Source of the DNA: JAUMBM01 sp964645715
GTDB lineage: Bacteria > Bacteroidota > Bacteroidia > Chitinophagales > Saprospiraceae
Length of the DNA stretch: 64,000 nucleotides
Assembly (NCBI GenBank): GCA_964645715.1
Contig: CAZYAO010000011.1
Location: forward strand, 21,024 to 85,023
Direction: 5' to 3'
The notes beneath the pieces are model-generated. The model ran no database searches, had not been told where the DNA came from, and saw only the letters and a program-made list of their open reading frames with translations. Both the position numbers and the translations under genes were made by a program. How positions within the stretch are numbered: the stretch's first letter is position 1; each line of letters starts with the position of its first letter. Shown here piece by piece: positions 18,892-27,309 of this stretch.

Positions 18892-18922
18892 AAAAAAAAA
18901 GCGCCCCCCGAAGGAAGCGCTT
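18892..18922 (-). terminator. Intrinsic terminator of the T9SS cargo gene
   Basis: On the minus strand a 10-bp stem AAGCGCTTCC / GGGGGGCGCTT-type pairing closes a TTCG tetraloop (18899-18922) and is followed by a run of T (plus-strand A-run 18892-18898). It sits 54 bases past the stop of the secreted protein gene. In contrast to the palindromes next to it, its tail has the orientation of a classic terminator. Confidence 0.85.
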
Positions 18923-18976
18923 AAATGTATATCGTTGTGATGATATAAAAACAATATTTCGATGTCTCAGACAGTA

Positions 18977-21820
18977 TTATTGACGTATCCAGCGAATCGT
19001 TTGTTGTTTGCCTGTCGTATCTTGAATACGAACAAAATAAAGTCCGGGGGCTGCTGCCGGAAGGAGTATTTCCTGCCGCAGGCGACTAATATTTGGCATC
19101 ACCGGGGACTGCCACAGCTGCTGACCCAATGCGTTGAATACCTGAATCTGGATGTCGCTGGTTTCACGAAGCTCAATATTCAACCAACTGCTGCCAACCG
19201 ACGGATTGGGCGCCAGCAAGATGTCACCCAAAGGCAAATCTATGAATGAAGTGCTGACCATGACATCCACTACAGCTGTCAATACATCCTGACAGCCAAA
19301 CCTGTCAGTCACCGTAACGGTGTATATGCCAGGGTTCAGGGAGGTAATTGTTCTTGTTGTTGCGCCATTGCTCCATTGGTATGTAAATGGACCCGTAGGG
19401 CGGCCATGGACTACGGTGACAGAGCCATTACCCGCTGCCTGTCCGGTAGCATCCGTGATATTGGCAGAAAGCTGCAGACCAGAGCACCGCTGGAGGAAAA
19501 TGTTGTCAATGTCAAGCCAGTAGTCTCCACTGCCCCAAGTACCTACAAAACGAACTTTGACAGCTTGTCCCAAGTAGGTGTCCAGCGGGATACTCACTGA
19601 GGTCATACTGGCAGTGGGGGTATGGTTATTAGCGTCTATCGTATAAAGCACCGTATAATTCTGTCCGCAGTCAGTCGATATACTCACCTCCAGTTTATCA
19701 TTGCCACTCAGCGTATGCGGAGCCGTGCCAGCTGACCACAGACTATATCGATATTCGAAATACAGGACATCCCCGGCCTGCACCGGTCCGAAAGCCGGCG
19801 AAGCAAAATTCATCGTCTGGTCTCCGGAATACAAGTTGTCGTAGAGGACAAATGAAGTGTTGTTGTGTCCGTTGGTGACGAACAGATCGGTGTCGAATGT
19901 CCAGTTGGGCGGAAGTGCGCCGGATTCAAAATCCTGGAAGTTCGGGAAGGACAACGCAGAATTGAATACGAAGGTGACTGTATCATTGAAAAGCACGCCG
20001 TCGTTGGTCAGGTTACTCCAGACAGCGACCTGGTAAGCTCCGGGAGCGCTGGAATTGAATGGCGTAACGAACGTGTAGGGGTAGGTCTGACCCGGATTGA
20101 CGGTAGCATTGACCGTTTCTGTGACGACAGTACCTCCATTAACTTGGTAAGCAACCGAGAAGGTGGTGAGCGTATCCGTACCGAGATTAATCAGATTGAC
20201 CGTGACCGCATCGTTGGGAATACCGCAGGAATTCCCAGCGGCATTACGAGCCGTAACGGAAGCCAAATCAACAGCCACCTGTGGGCTTATGAGGATATTA
20301 TCTATACCGATACCTTCAGCAACCACTGAGAAGTCGCTACTGAATACAAACCGAAGCCGCACCTGATCGGCACCAGCTGTCCCCTGAAGGACATTGACTG
20401 CAGTTACCCAGCCAGTAAAGCCACCATTGCCATCCCACCATTGATTGACATTGTCGTTGTACCAGTTAAGTCCAGAGCCGGAAGTACCTACTTTTGTCCA
20501 GGTCTCGCCGCCGTCGGTACTGGACTCAAGCCAAAGTTCATCGCAGCAGGCTTCTGTCTGTACCCGCAGGGAGAAAGAAACTCTTGGATCCTGATTCAGG
20601 CCTGAGAAATCCATGCAGGGAGAGACTAGATAGGACAGCTCTCCATTGTTGTAGTTGCCTGCCAGATTAGTAACCCAGGCATTGTTACCACTGGCAGCAG
20701 CAGAGATCAGCGTTCCTGCAGGTTTGCCATGCTTCCAGCTGGGATTTTGACTCTGTGTACCTACCGTCCATCCGCCGTTGTAAACTTCAAATCCCTCAAA
20801 GTAAGGCAGCTCATCGATAAAGGGTGCTGTCGTAATGGAGAAGGTCAATGTATCGTTGACATAGTTAGTATCCTGTGAGAGCTGTGTGAACACCTGAATG
20901 GTATATTCTCCGGGTGTGGAAAAATTGTAAGTAGTTTCAAAAACTGTCTGGAAGGTACTGTCAACCCCCATGACCCCTGTGAAAAAACCATCCTGTGGCT
21001 GATTGACACCACCCGGAACGCCATTGACTGTGAAATTATAGGGAATGAAAGTTTGGGGAAGTCCACCAAAATTTTGCATAACCAGCGCAATCTCTTCAAC
21101 ACCATACAGGTCACAGTCGACTCCTTCAACGAAGGCATCTACCACCCCTACATCATAGGCCCTGCGTGTTTTAAACGCGAACGGACCCCGATAAAGGCTG
21201 GTATCGCCACCAGCACAGGCGGCCCGTAGGTAGAATTCATAGTCTGTATATTGCAACAGCGGTTGTAGCCGCAGTGAACTACCGGATGAGCTGCGCTGTT
21301 GCCCTGTCCCTGGGACGAACCCGGCCAGACCATACTCTATCAGTGTCTGTCCGTTGGGATCCGCAGGTGTCCAGCTGATGTCTGCATAATAAGCCCGAAT
21401 ATTATCTACAGACACACCCGCAGCGGGCGGTGCAGGACAGGCTGGGCATATAATCACCGTCTGAAAAATATTTGCGCCTACGGGCGGATTTGGGCCAGCC
21501 GAAAAAACTACGTTGCCGTCACCATCGAGCAGAAAATAGGAAACTTCATTCTCCCAGCTGCCGGGTGTGTAAGACAATCTAAGGGTATCGCCCGCTGTAA
21601 CGGTCAGGGTAAACTCCTGAAAACTGGAGCCCCCGCCCGGGACAAGTGTGTAGGGCGTAGTAGTACCACCAACATTTACCGTGAGGACTGCACCATTCCA
21701 GCCATCACCAAAGCTGTCGAACAGTTGAAGATTGTACTGGCACGATACTTGTGCGCTCACCTGCCATCCTGAGAAGAGCAGAAAAGCACTCAGGAATACA
21801 TACGTAAAAATTCGGCCCAT
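18977..21820 (-). CDS. Secreted multidomain protein with T9SS type A sorting domain
   Basis: 947 aa. A signal peptide (residues 1-24, ending VSAQ) is followed by a DSFGDGWNGA beta-sandwich domain (about 25-125), a fibronectin type III domain (about 130-220) and CARDB-like Ig modules. One or two MAM/jelly-roll-like modules come next (YFEGFEVYNGGW..., WLESSTDGGETWTKVG). An SprB-type repeat (YQWSNGATTRTITSLNPGIY) precedes a C-terminal type A sorting domain starting LLAPNPSVGS and ending IRWIRQ. Predicted to be exported through the type IX system and anchored on or released from the surface. No protease or glycosidase active site is apparent, so an adhesive or binding role is the cautious reading. 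Confidence 0.87.
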   Translation of the reverse strand: MGRIFTYVFLSAFLLFSGWQVSAQVSCQYNLQLFDSFGDGWNGAVLTVNVGGTTTPYTLVPGGGSSFQEFTLTVTAGDTLRLSYTPGSWENEVSYFLLDGDGNVVFSAGPNPPVGANIFQTVIICPACPAPPAAGVSVDNIRAYYADISWTPADPNGQTLIEYGLAGFVPGTGQQRSSSGSSLRLQPLLQYTDYEFYLRAACAGGDTSLYRGPFAFKTRRAYDVGVVDAFVEGVDCDLYGVEEIALVMQNFGGLPQTFIPYNFTVNGVPGGVNQPQDGFFTGVMGVDSTFQTVFETTYNFSTPGEYTIQVFTQLSQDTNYVNDTLTFSITTAPFIDELPYFEGFEVYNGGWTVGTQSQNPSWKHGKPAGTLISAAASGNNAWVTNLAGNYNNGELSYLVSPCMDFSGLNQDPRVSFSLRVQTEACCDELWLESSTDGGETWTKVGTSGSGLNWYNDNVNQWWDGNGGFTGWVTAVNVLQGTAGADQVRLRFVFSSDFSVVAEGIGIDNILISPQVAVDLASVTARNAAGNSCGIPNDAVTVNLINLGTDTLTTFSVAYQVNGGTVVTETVNATVNPGQTYPYTFVTPFNSSAPGAYQVAVWSNLTNDGVLFNDTVTFVFNSALSFPNFQDFESGALPPNWTFDTDLFVTNGHNNTSFVLYDNLYSGDQTMNFASPAFGPVQAGDVLYFEYRYSLWSAGTAPHTLSGNDKLEVSISTDCGQNYTVLYTIDANNHTPTASMTSVSIPLDTYLGQAVKVRFVGTWGSGDYWLDIDNIFLQRCSGLQLSANITDATGQAAGNGSVTVVHGRPTGPFTYQWSNGATTRTITSLNPGIYTVTVTDRFGCQDVLTAVVDVMVSTSFIDLPLGDILLAPNPSVGSSWLNIELRETSDIQIQVFNALGQQLWQSPVMPNISRLRQEILLPAAAPGLYFVRIQDTTGKQQTIRWIRQ

Positions 21821-22154
21821 AAATCGTAAGTTTTATATTACTGACATCCAATGAATGTCGGTATAGACAAAAAACGTATAAAAGTAGTCAAAAATGAATA
21901 AACACAAGGGTAAAAATTGTCGGCTTTTAGTCATGACGGCTCTAAGGTAGTATAAGCCGTGAATTTTTAAACCTTTTTTCTTTCACTATGTTAGGCGTTT
22001 GCCGTACTTTGTCACCAGAGGCTGTCGTAAAGTATTTTTTGATAGTGTTGTCAAATTCAGGATTTCTGGTTTATTTTACGCGGTATTCTGTGGTTATCAG
22101 GAGTATCATCGGCTGACTCCTCCCTCAATTACCACAACAGAAAAAAAAAGTGGC

Positions 22155-23084
22155 GTGGCGGTCTATTCCATCAGTGATCTGGAAAAATTATCTGGCATCA
22201 AAGCGCATACCCTGCGCATTTGGGAACAGCGCTATGGGATTATTCACCCCAAAAGGACCGATGCCAATATCCGGTATTTCGAGGATGATGACCTCAAGTT
22301 TGTCCTCAATGTTGCGCTTCTCAATCGCAATGGCGTAAAAATATCCAAAATTGCTCGGATGAGCCGGCAGGAAATAGCTGAGCAGGTAGCGCTCATCGCT
22401 GAGAACCAGTCTATACAACAGGGAGATACTCCTATTGATACACTAACGCTGGCCATGATAGATATGGATGAATATAGCTTCAACCGCGTATTCAATGCCA
22501 GTATTCAGCAGATGGGTTTTGAGCGCAGTATGCAGGAGGTTATCTATCCTTTTCTCGAAAAGCTGAGCATCCTTTGGCTCACAGGGTCGATTAGTCCTGT
22601 ACAGGAGAATTATATTAGCTACCTGATCCGGCAGAAGCTGATTGTAGCAATTGATCAGCTGCCTACAGGTTCCGCCCATGGTGCCCAGCAGTCTTTTATG
22701 TTGTTCTTACCGGAGGGGGAACGGCAAGAGCTCAGTTTGCTCTTCATGTACTACTTGCTGAAAAACAGGGGGCACCGTGTTATCTATTTGGGTCAGGATA
22801 TCTCAGTCACCGATTTGCGAGATGCAATCAATATCCGCATGCCCGATTTCATTTTTACCATGATTACGGAACCTTTTGCGCGGGAGTCCATACAGCATTA
22901 TGTAGATCGACTGTGTAAGGCTTGTTCTTCTGTTCACTTTCTTTTTTCTGGCTACCAGCTTATTGCCCAAGAGGTTACTCTGCCGCGTAACGCTTCTGTA
23001 CTCAAAAGTTTGGATCAGACGCTGGGTTTTCTTTCTCAACTGAGTCAGATTAACACTACTAATGGCGAGTCGGCCATTAGATAG
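22155..23084 (+). CDS. MerR-family regulator with degenerate B12-binding-like domain
   Basis: About 309 aa from GTG 22155; an in-frame TTG at 21999 would add 52 unconserved residues. The N-terminal MerR helix-turn-helix is YSISDLEKLSGIKAHTLRIW EQRYG, split here only for readability, with the wing NIRYFEDDDLK. The rest has the fold of CarH/LitR photoreceptors: a four-helix bundle with WLTGSISPVQEN and a Rossmann-like domain with LFLPEGERQELSLLFMYYLL and GHRVIYLGQDI. The CarH-type W-x9-E-H is W-x9-E-N, and the lower-axial-ligand His position is Gln (GERQELS). So cobalamin binding, and hence B12-dependent light sensing, looks lost (inference). Target genes are unknown; no photolyase or carotenoid genes are adjacent. 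Confidence 0.82.
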   Translation: MAVYSISDLEKLSGIKAHTLRIWEQRYGIIHPKRTDANIRYFEDDDLKFVLNVALLNRNGVKISKIARMSRQEIAEQVALIAENQSIQQGDTPIDTLTLAMIDMDEYSFNRVFNASIQQMGFERSMQEVIYPFLEKLSILWLTGSISPVQENYISYLIRQKLIVAIDQLPTGSAHGAQQSFMLFLPEGERQELSLLFMYYLLKNRGHRVIYLGQDISVTDLRDAINIRMPDFIFTMITEPFARESIQHYVDRLCKACSSVHFLFSGYQLIAQEVTLPRNASVLKSLDQTLGFLSQLSQINTTNGESAIR

Positions 23085-23107
23085 AAGGCTGCTTCGGTAA
23101 GACTGAA

Positions 23108-23157
23108 CACCAAGGGCGTTGACAACCCGCCTTGGTGGTAAGAAATATAATTTTTTT
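23108..23157 (+). terminator. Candidate terminator of the MerR gene
   Basis: CACCAAG (23108-23114) pairs with CTTGGTG (23131-23137), extended by GCG/CGC past a one-base bulge. Seven T at 23151-23157 follow after a 13-base gap. The gap before the T-run makes it a weak intrinsic terminator. Confidence 0.45.
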
Positions 23158-23261
23158 CAAAGTATTTGTGGAAAACGCCGGTTTGCTGCGACTTATATAC
23201 AGTCGCTGGCTCCCATTCGCTTAGCAGCAGCAGCGATACCAACCAATAAACTGGCGGCGCT

Positions 23262-24563
23262 ATGCGAGAGGATTTTTTACACTATGTGTGGCAACTGGGG
23301 CATTTTAATCACCATGGTTTGAAAACAACCATGGGAGACGAAATTGAAATTATTCGCCGGGGAGAGCGCAGTGCGCTTTCCGGACCTGACTTCTGCAATG
23401 CCCACATTCGCATAGGGGATACTATTTGGGTAGGCAATGTCGAAATACATCTTGCTGCATCGGATTGGATAGCGCATAAGCACACACAGGATCCAGCTTA
23501 TCGCAATGTGATACTCCATGTGGTATTGGAAGAAGACAGTCCTGTATTTACAGAAGCTGGCATGCGTATTCCTTGTCTTGAGCTCAAACAGCGTATTGAA
23601 AGGGATCTGCTCGGACGTTACCAGCGATTGATGCGGGGCGCAAGCTGGATACCTTGCCAATATGAAATCCATTCGGTACCGGAGGTGGTTCGTGAATCAT
23701 GGCTCGACCGCCTATTGGTAGAGCGACTGGCACGGAGGACGGAAAGACTGGCTGCCCGCCTCAAAGATGTGCAGGGAGATTGGGAAGAAATGTTCTACCA
23801 AACACTTACGCAGGGGCTGGGGGGGCACGTCAATGCCCAGCCGTTCGAAATGCTGGCGCGCTCATTGCCGCTGCATGTGTTGTTGCGCTACAGGCACAGT
23901 CGACTTCAGCTGGAAGCGCTCTTTTTTGGCCAGGCCAATCTGCTTACTGCAAGCTACACAGATGACTATCCACAGCGATTGCTGCAAGAGTATACTTTTT
24001 TAAAAGCTAAACATTCACTCACACCTCTGCCGGTCGGCATGTGGAAATTTATGCGCATGCGGCCGGCCAATTTTCCAACCATCAGGATTGCGCAGCTGGC
24101 TGCGCTTGTCTATCACAGAGGTACGCTGCTGAATCATGCACTTTCGGCACTCACCATGGATGAAATGGAAACTATGCTCTCAGTACGACTGGCTAACTAT
24201 TGGACGGATCATTTTGTTTTTGATAAGCAAAGTAAGCCGCAGCCCAAGTTGCTGGGCAGGGAGATGGTCAATCTGTTGGTGGTAAATGCGATTGTGCCAA
24301 CGCTCTTTTTATATGGCATGCAACAGGGAGGTGAAAAATTTCAGCAAAGAGCTCTGACCTTACTGGAGGATATACCTGCTGAAAAAAATGTCATCATCGA
24401 GGGCTGGAAAAACCTGGGAATAGAGGTTCCCTCGGCTTTTCACAGTCAGGCGCTGCTCGAGCTCAAGAATGAATATTGCAATGCGGGAAGGTGTCTGCAT
24501 TGTGCTGTAGGGAATGTGATTCTGACGGGAATCAATCCAGCACTGGAGAATGATATTTCCTGA
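23262..24563 (+). CDS. DUF2851 family protein
   Basis: 433 aa. Recognised by its N-terminus MREDFLHYVWQLGHFNHHGL, then IIRRGERSALSGPDFCNAHI and GNVEIHLAASDWIAHKHTQD, which are characteristic of the Bacteroidota DUF2851 family. The C-terminus has a short cysteine cluster, EYCNAGRCLHCAVGN, that could bind metal. No signal peptide or membrane segment is visible, so it is probably cytoplasmic. The biochemical role is not known to me. It stands alone between the MerR regulator and HMG-CoA synthase. ATG 23262 begins directly at the conserved N-terminus. Confidence 0.85.
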   Translation: MREDFLHYVWQLGHFNHHGLKTTMGDEIEIIRRGERSALSGPDFCNAHIRIGDTIWVGNVEIHLAASDWIAHKHTQDPAYRNVILHVVLEEDSPVFTEAGMRIPCLELKQRIERDLLGRYQRLMRGASWIPCQYEIHSVPEVVRESWLDRLLVERLARRTERLAARLKDVQGDWEEMFYQTLTQGLGGHVNAQPFEMLARSLPLHVLLRYRHSRLQLEALFFGQANLLTASYTDDYPQRLLQEYTFLKAKHSLTPLPVGMWKFMRMRPANFPTIRIAQLAALVYHRGTLLNHALSALTMDEMETMLSVRLANYWTDHFVFDKQSKPQPKLLGREMVNLLVVNAIVPTLFLYGMQQGGEKFQQRALTLLEDIPAEKNVIIEGWKNLGIEVPSAFHSQALLELKNEYCNAGRCLHCAVGNVILTGINPALENDIS

Positions 24564-24879
24564 AAGATCTTCAGGCTGTCCGAATTGGTAAACTCAGTCT
24601 GCGCCATCAGCTGTCCTGTAAGCTCAGCGTAGCAAACAGCACAAATAAATCGCTCTTTTTTAGTGGGAAGCGTTTTTTGTTTTGAACCTAAGACAAACAA
24701 TGCTGTTTAAAGAGCCTGTATATTCTGCAAAAAAAACCAGCTGGCTTATTTTTGCAGCGCGCTTGTGGCGGTCTTCTGAGGTTAAAACTCCCTGTTATCC
24801 GCAGGTTGGCAACCATACGTGCCGCTGACGGGCGCAATCAATCAGTAGATTTTTGTTTTCCCTCGATTTGATAAAAATA
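24564..24879. other. DUF2851-mvaS intergenic region
   Basis: 316 bases. The only structure I see is a hairpin CTGCAAAAA (24725-24733) / TTTTTGCAG (24749-24757) whose loop carries the palindrome CCAGCTGG. No gene is supported; a minus-strand open frame at 24446-24700 overlaps the DUF2851 C-terminus and has no recognisable sequence. Confidence 0.5.
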
Positions 24880-26430
24880 ATGGTTATGCATCTGCAAGCT
24901 ACAGCCGTAGGCATCGATGATATGGCGGTATACATTCCACAACTGTATCTCCCGATTGAATCGTTGGCCGATGCCCGCAATCTGGAATATGCCAAGCTAA
25001 ATCAGGGGCTGGGCCTCACTGCCATGTCCTTACCGGATGTCAGGGAAGATGCTGCTACTATGATGGCCAATGCAGTTCTTTCGCTCATCCGGCAAAATCA
25101 TCTTAATCCCAATGATATAGGACGTATCTATCTCGGAACAGAAAGTGCACTTGACGGAGCCAAGCCAACAGCTACCTTTGCATTGGAGATGCTTAGTAGT
25201 TTGTTGTCAAATACTTATGGGGATGATTGTCTGTTGCATTGCGATGTAGTCGACCTCACTTTTGCTTGTATCGGAGCCGTGGATGCGCTGCAGAATACGC
25301 TAGACTGGGTTCGCGCAGACAATCGACGTATAGGCATTGTAGTTGCGAGCGATGTGGCGAAGTATGAACTTGGCTCCGGTGGGGAGTATACGCAGGGAGC
25401 AGGTGCCATTGCGCTGCTGGTTAAGGCCAATCCAAGGTTGATGCGTTTCGAGGGTGAGTGGGGGGTTGCCACGCGGCCGGTCTTTGATTTTTTCAAACCA
25501 CTGCGCAAAGTCTACAAGCACGAACTGGTTGCCGAAATACTTCAGCTGGCCGACCGCAATCACGTGGATATTGAGTCGATGTTGGCCAAACTCGACCAGA
25601 CAATAAGCGTTCAAGGCGTATTGGACAGCAATGAGGCGGTGCTTCAGCTGCATCGCTCCACGCCTGTTTTTGATGGCCCTTACTCCAATGACTGCTATCA
25701 GCAGCGCATCCGGGAGGCGCTTCAAGACTATAAGTACAAAAATTCTCTGGATACGACAGCGCCTGTAGCAGTCGGATGCGATCGGTTGGCTTTCCACCTT
25801 CCCTATGCCTATCAGGCAAGGCGTATGTTTGGAGAAATATTTTTACTGGAGACGATTGCTTCAGGCGATTCGGCTTTGCTGGAAGAACAAACAGGGATGG
25901 CAGTTGCCGCAGAAGGAAGTCCTGAGTGGGCCAATATGGTAAAGGCGGTGACCAAGACGACGGCATATCGGCAGTTTGTCAATCAGCGTATCGAAAATGG
26001 GGAGCGTGCTTCTTCTCTAATGGGCAATCTGTATACGGGCTCGTTGTTCTTGTCAATTATGAGCTTATTGGAAGCGGGGCTGGCAGATGATACACTGAAG
26101 GATAATGCTTCTGTAGGTTGTTTTGCTTATGGGAGTGGATCTAAGAGTAAAGTGTTCATAGGGTTGTTGCAACCTGAATGGAGGTCGGTGACTGCCGGTT
26201 TCCAACTCTCAAGCCGTCTGGCGCAGCGCAGAGCAATTGATTATTCCACATATGAAAAACTGCACAGGGGGCAAATCAAGGAAAATCTGGCAGAGACAGC
26301 AGGTGTTTTTTACCTGCGACAAGTTCATGAAGTCAAGGATAATCAGGAAGGTATGCGCACTTACGGCCTTTCAGAAAAGCGTGAAGTAGCGGCTTCAAAC
26401 ACAGGTGTTTATCAAGGGGTTGCCTTGTGA
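24880..26430 (+). CDS. mvaS: Hydroxymethylglutaryl-CoA synthase
   Basis: About 516 aa. Thiolase-fold enzyme that condenses acetyl-CoA with acetoacetyl-CoA to HMG-CoA, first committed step of the mevalonate pathway. Seen: VGIDDMAVYIPQLYLP at the N-terminus, YLGTESALDGAKPTA, the nucleophile region DLTFACIGAVDALQN with the catalytic Cys, ASDVAKYELGSGGEYTQGAG and DYFFKP-like VFDFFKPLRKVY, plus the C-terminal GNLYTGSLFLSIMSLLE and FAYGSGSKSKVF. Starts ATG 24880 or 24886 are both plausible. It is somewhat longer at the C-terminus than Gram-positive MvaS (about 390-400 aa). No other mevalonate gene is in the window. Confidence 0.88.
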   Translation: MVMHLQATAVGIDDMAVYIPQLYLPIESLADARNLEYAKLNQGLGLTAMSLPDVREDAATMMANAVLSLIRQNHLNPNDIGRIYLGTESALDGAKPTATFALEMLSSLLSNTYGDDCLLHCDVVDLTFACIGAVDALQNTLDWVRADNRRIGIVVASDVAKYELGSGGEYTQGAGAIALLVKANPRLMRFEGEWGVATRPVFDFFKPLRKVYKHELVAEILQLADRNHVDIESMLAKLDQTISVQGVLDSNEAVLQLHRSTPVFDGPYSNDCYQQRIREALQDYKYKNSLDTTAPVAVGCDRLAFHLPYAYQARRMFGEIFLLETIASGDSALLEEQTGMAVAAEGSPEWANMVKAVTKTTAYRQFVNQRIENGERASSLMGNLYTGSLFLSIMSLLEAGLADDTLKDNASVGCFAYGSGSKSKVFIGLLQPEWRSVTAGFQLSSRLAQRRAIDYSTYEKLHRGQIKENLAETAGVFYLRQVHEVKDNQEGMRTYGLSEKREVAASNTGVYQGVAL

Positions 26431-26518
26431 ATATTTTGTAGCCCTCTGCGGGAGCAAAATCTAAATCTACGTTTCGGGGGCTTTGGGGGAAAAATCAAAA
26501 ATGTAAAATAGGTTCGGT

Positions 26519-26554
26519 ATGCTCTTTTAGCGGTAGCTACCGCTAAAAGAGCAT
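26519..26554. repeat. 36-base perfect palindrome
   Basis: ATGCTCTTTTAGCGGTAG is followed at once by its exact reverse complement (26537-26554). First of a tandem pair between the convergent genes mvaS and the phosphatase. It has T-run/A-run polarity like the TTGGCAGC family, with AGCGGTAG replacing the inner GGCAGC. Confidence 0.93.
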
Positions 26555-26569
26555 CTCCGAAAAGCTTTA

Positions 26570-26603
26570 ATGTTTTTTGGCAGCTACTGCTGCCAAAAAA
26601 CAT
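26570..26603. repeat. 15-bp palindrome, TTGGCAGC core family
   Basis: ATGTTTTTTGGCAGC (26570-26584) pairs perfectly with GCTGCCAAAAAACAT (26589-26603) around TACT. The core matches the elements at 18832, 42959 and 272, while the outer ATG/CAT arm is unique to this copy. Confidence 0.93.
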
Positions 26604-26647
26604 CCTTGAACAGTTTAAATAGGTGCGAAATGCAGGATTGTCATTCA

Positions 26648-27130
26648 TCAGGCGGACACCTCGTGCTGCTGATTGCTGAGTATCTGCTCAAGGATTTCTT
26701 CACAGGCCTCATCTAGCAGTCGAAAGACAGGCTCAAAGCCGTTGTTGTCCCAGTATGGATCCGGCACCTGTTCATGGCTTCCCGGATAAGCAACGGAAAG
26801 TATCAGATTCACCTTTGACCGATGCTCATCATTGGTAGCCAGTGACAGCAAGTCTTGGAAATTACTTTTGTCCATGGCCAGAATGAGATCAAATCGGTCG
26901 AAATCCGCAGGCTGAAACTGTCGGGCACGCTGATCGCTAATATCAATGGCGTACTTACGCGCCGTTGCTATGGATCGCTGATCGGGAAGTTCTCCGCTGT
27001 GCCAATTGCCTGTACCTGCTGAATCAACTATCCAACCTTCCAGTTGTCGCTGCTGGATTTTATGTCGCATAATGCCTTCTGCTAAGGGGCTTCGGCAGAT
27101 ATTTCCCAAACAAACCATGAGTATTTTCAT
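26648..27130 (-). CDS. Low-molecular-weight protein-tyrosine-phosphatase
   Basis: 160 aa. The N-terminal P-loop VCLGNICRSPLAEGI is the C-x5-R-S active site of class II Cys phosphatases. The general acid Asp is in VPDPYWDNNGFE near residue 125, with the expected aromatic after it. The family removes phosphate from tyrosine-phosphorylated proteins (often polysaccharide-export tyrosine kinases) or, in some members, phosphoarginine. No tyrosine kinase gene is adjacent, so the substrate is open. The start is ATG 27130; a GTG one codon upstream is less likely. Convergent with mvaS. Confidence 0.92.
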   Translation of the reverse strand: MKILMVCLGNICRSPLAEGIMRHKIQQRQLEGWIVDSAGTGNWHSGELPDQRSIATARKYAIDISDQRARQFQPADFDRFDLILAMDKSNFQDLLSLATNDEHRSKVNLILSVAYPGSHEQVPDPYWDNNGFEPVFRLLDEACEEILEQILSNQQHEVSA

Positions 27131-27309
27131 CACTACTTATGTCAGATTAGACGCATCAACAGAATATTTTGAGCTAAAGTTGCGAAAATTAGGCTTTTAT
27201 TTAGCTAATACGGGCAAAGGTTTAGAAATTTGCGTCGCTGTTTGAATGCTTGCATATACAACGAATGAAGAGGCGAACTGCGGCTTCAGAACAGCTAAAA
27301 TGCAGCAAA

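Noticed and set aside
21999..22154. TTG-started N-terminal extension of the MerR regulator
   Set aside because: The residues are unlike MerR proteins and overlap a promoter-like TACTTTG box; GTG 22155 gives the usual length.
24446..24700. Minus-strand 84-codon frame next to the DUF2851 stop
   Set aside because: Half of it is the antisense of the conserved DUF2851 C-terminus and the rest has no similarity I recognise.
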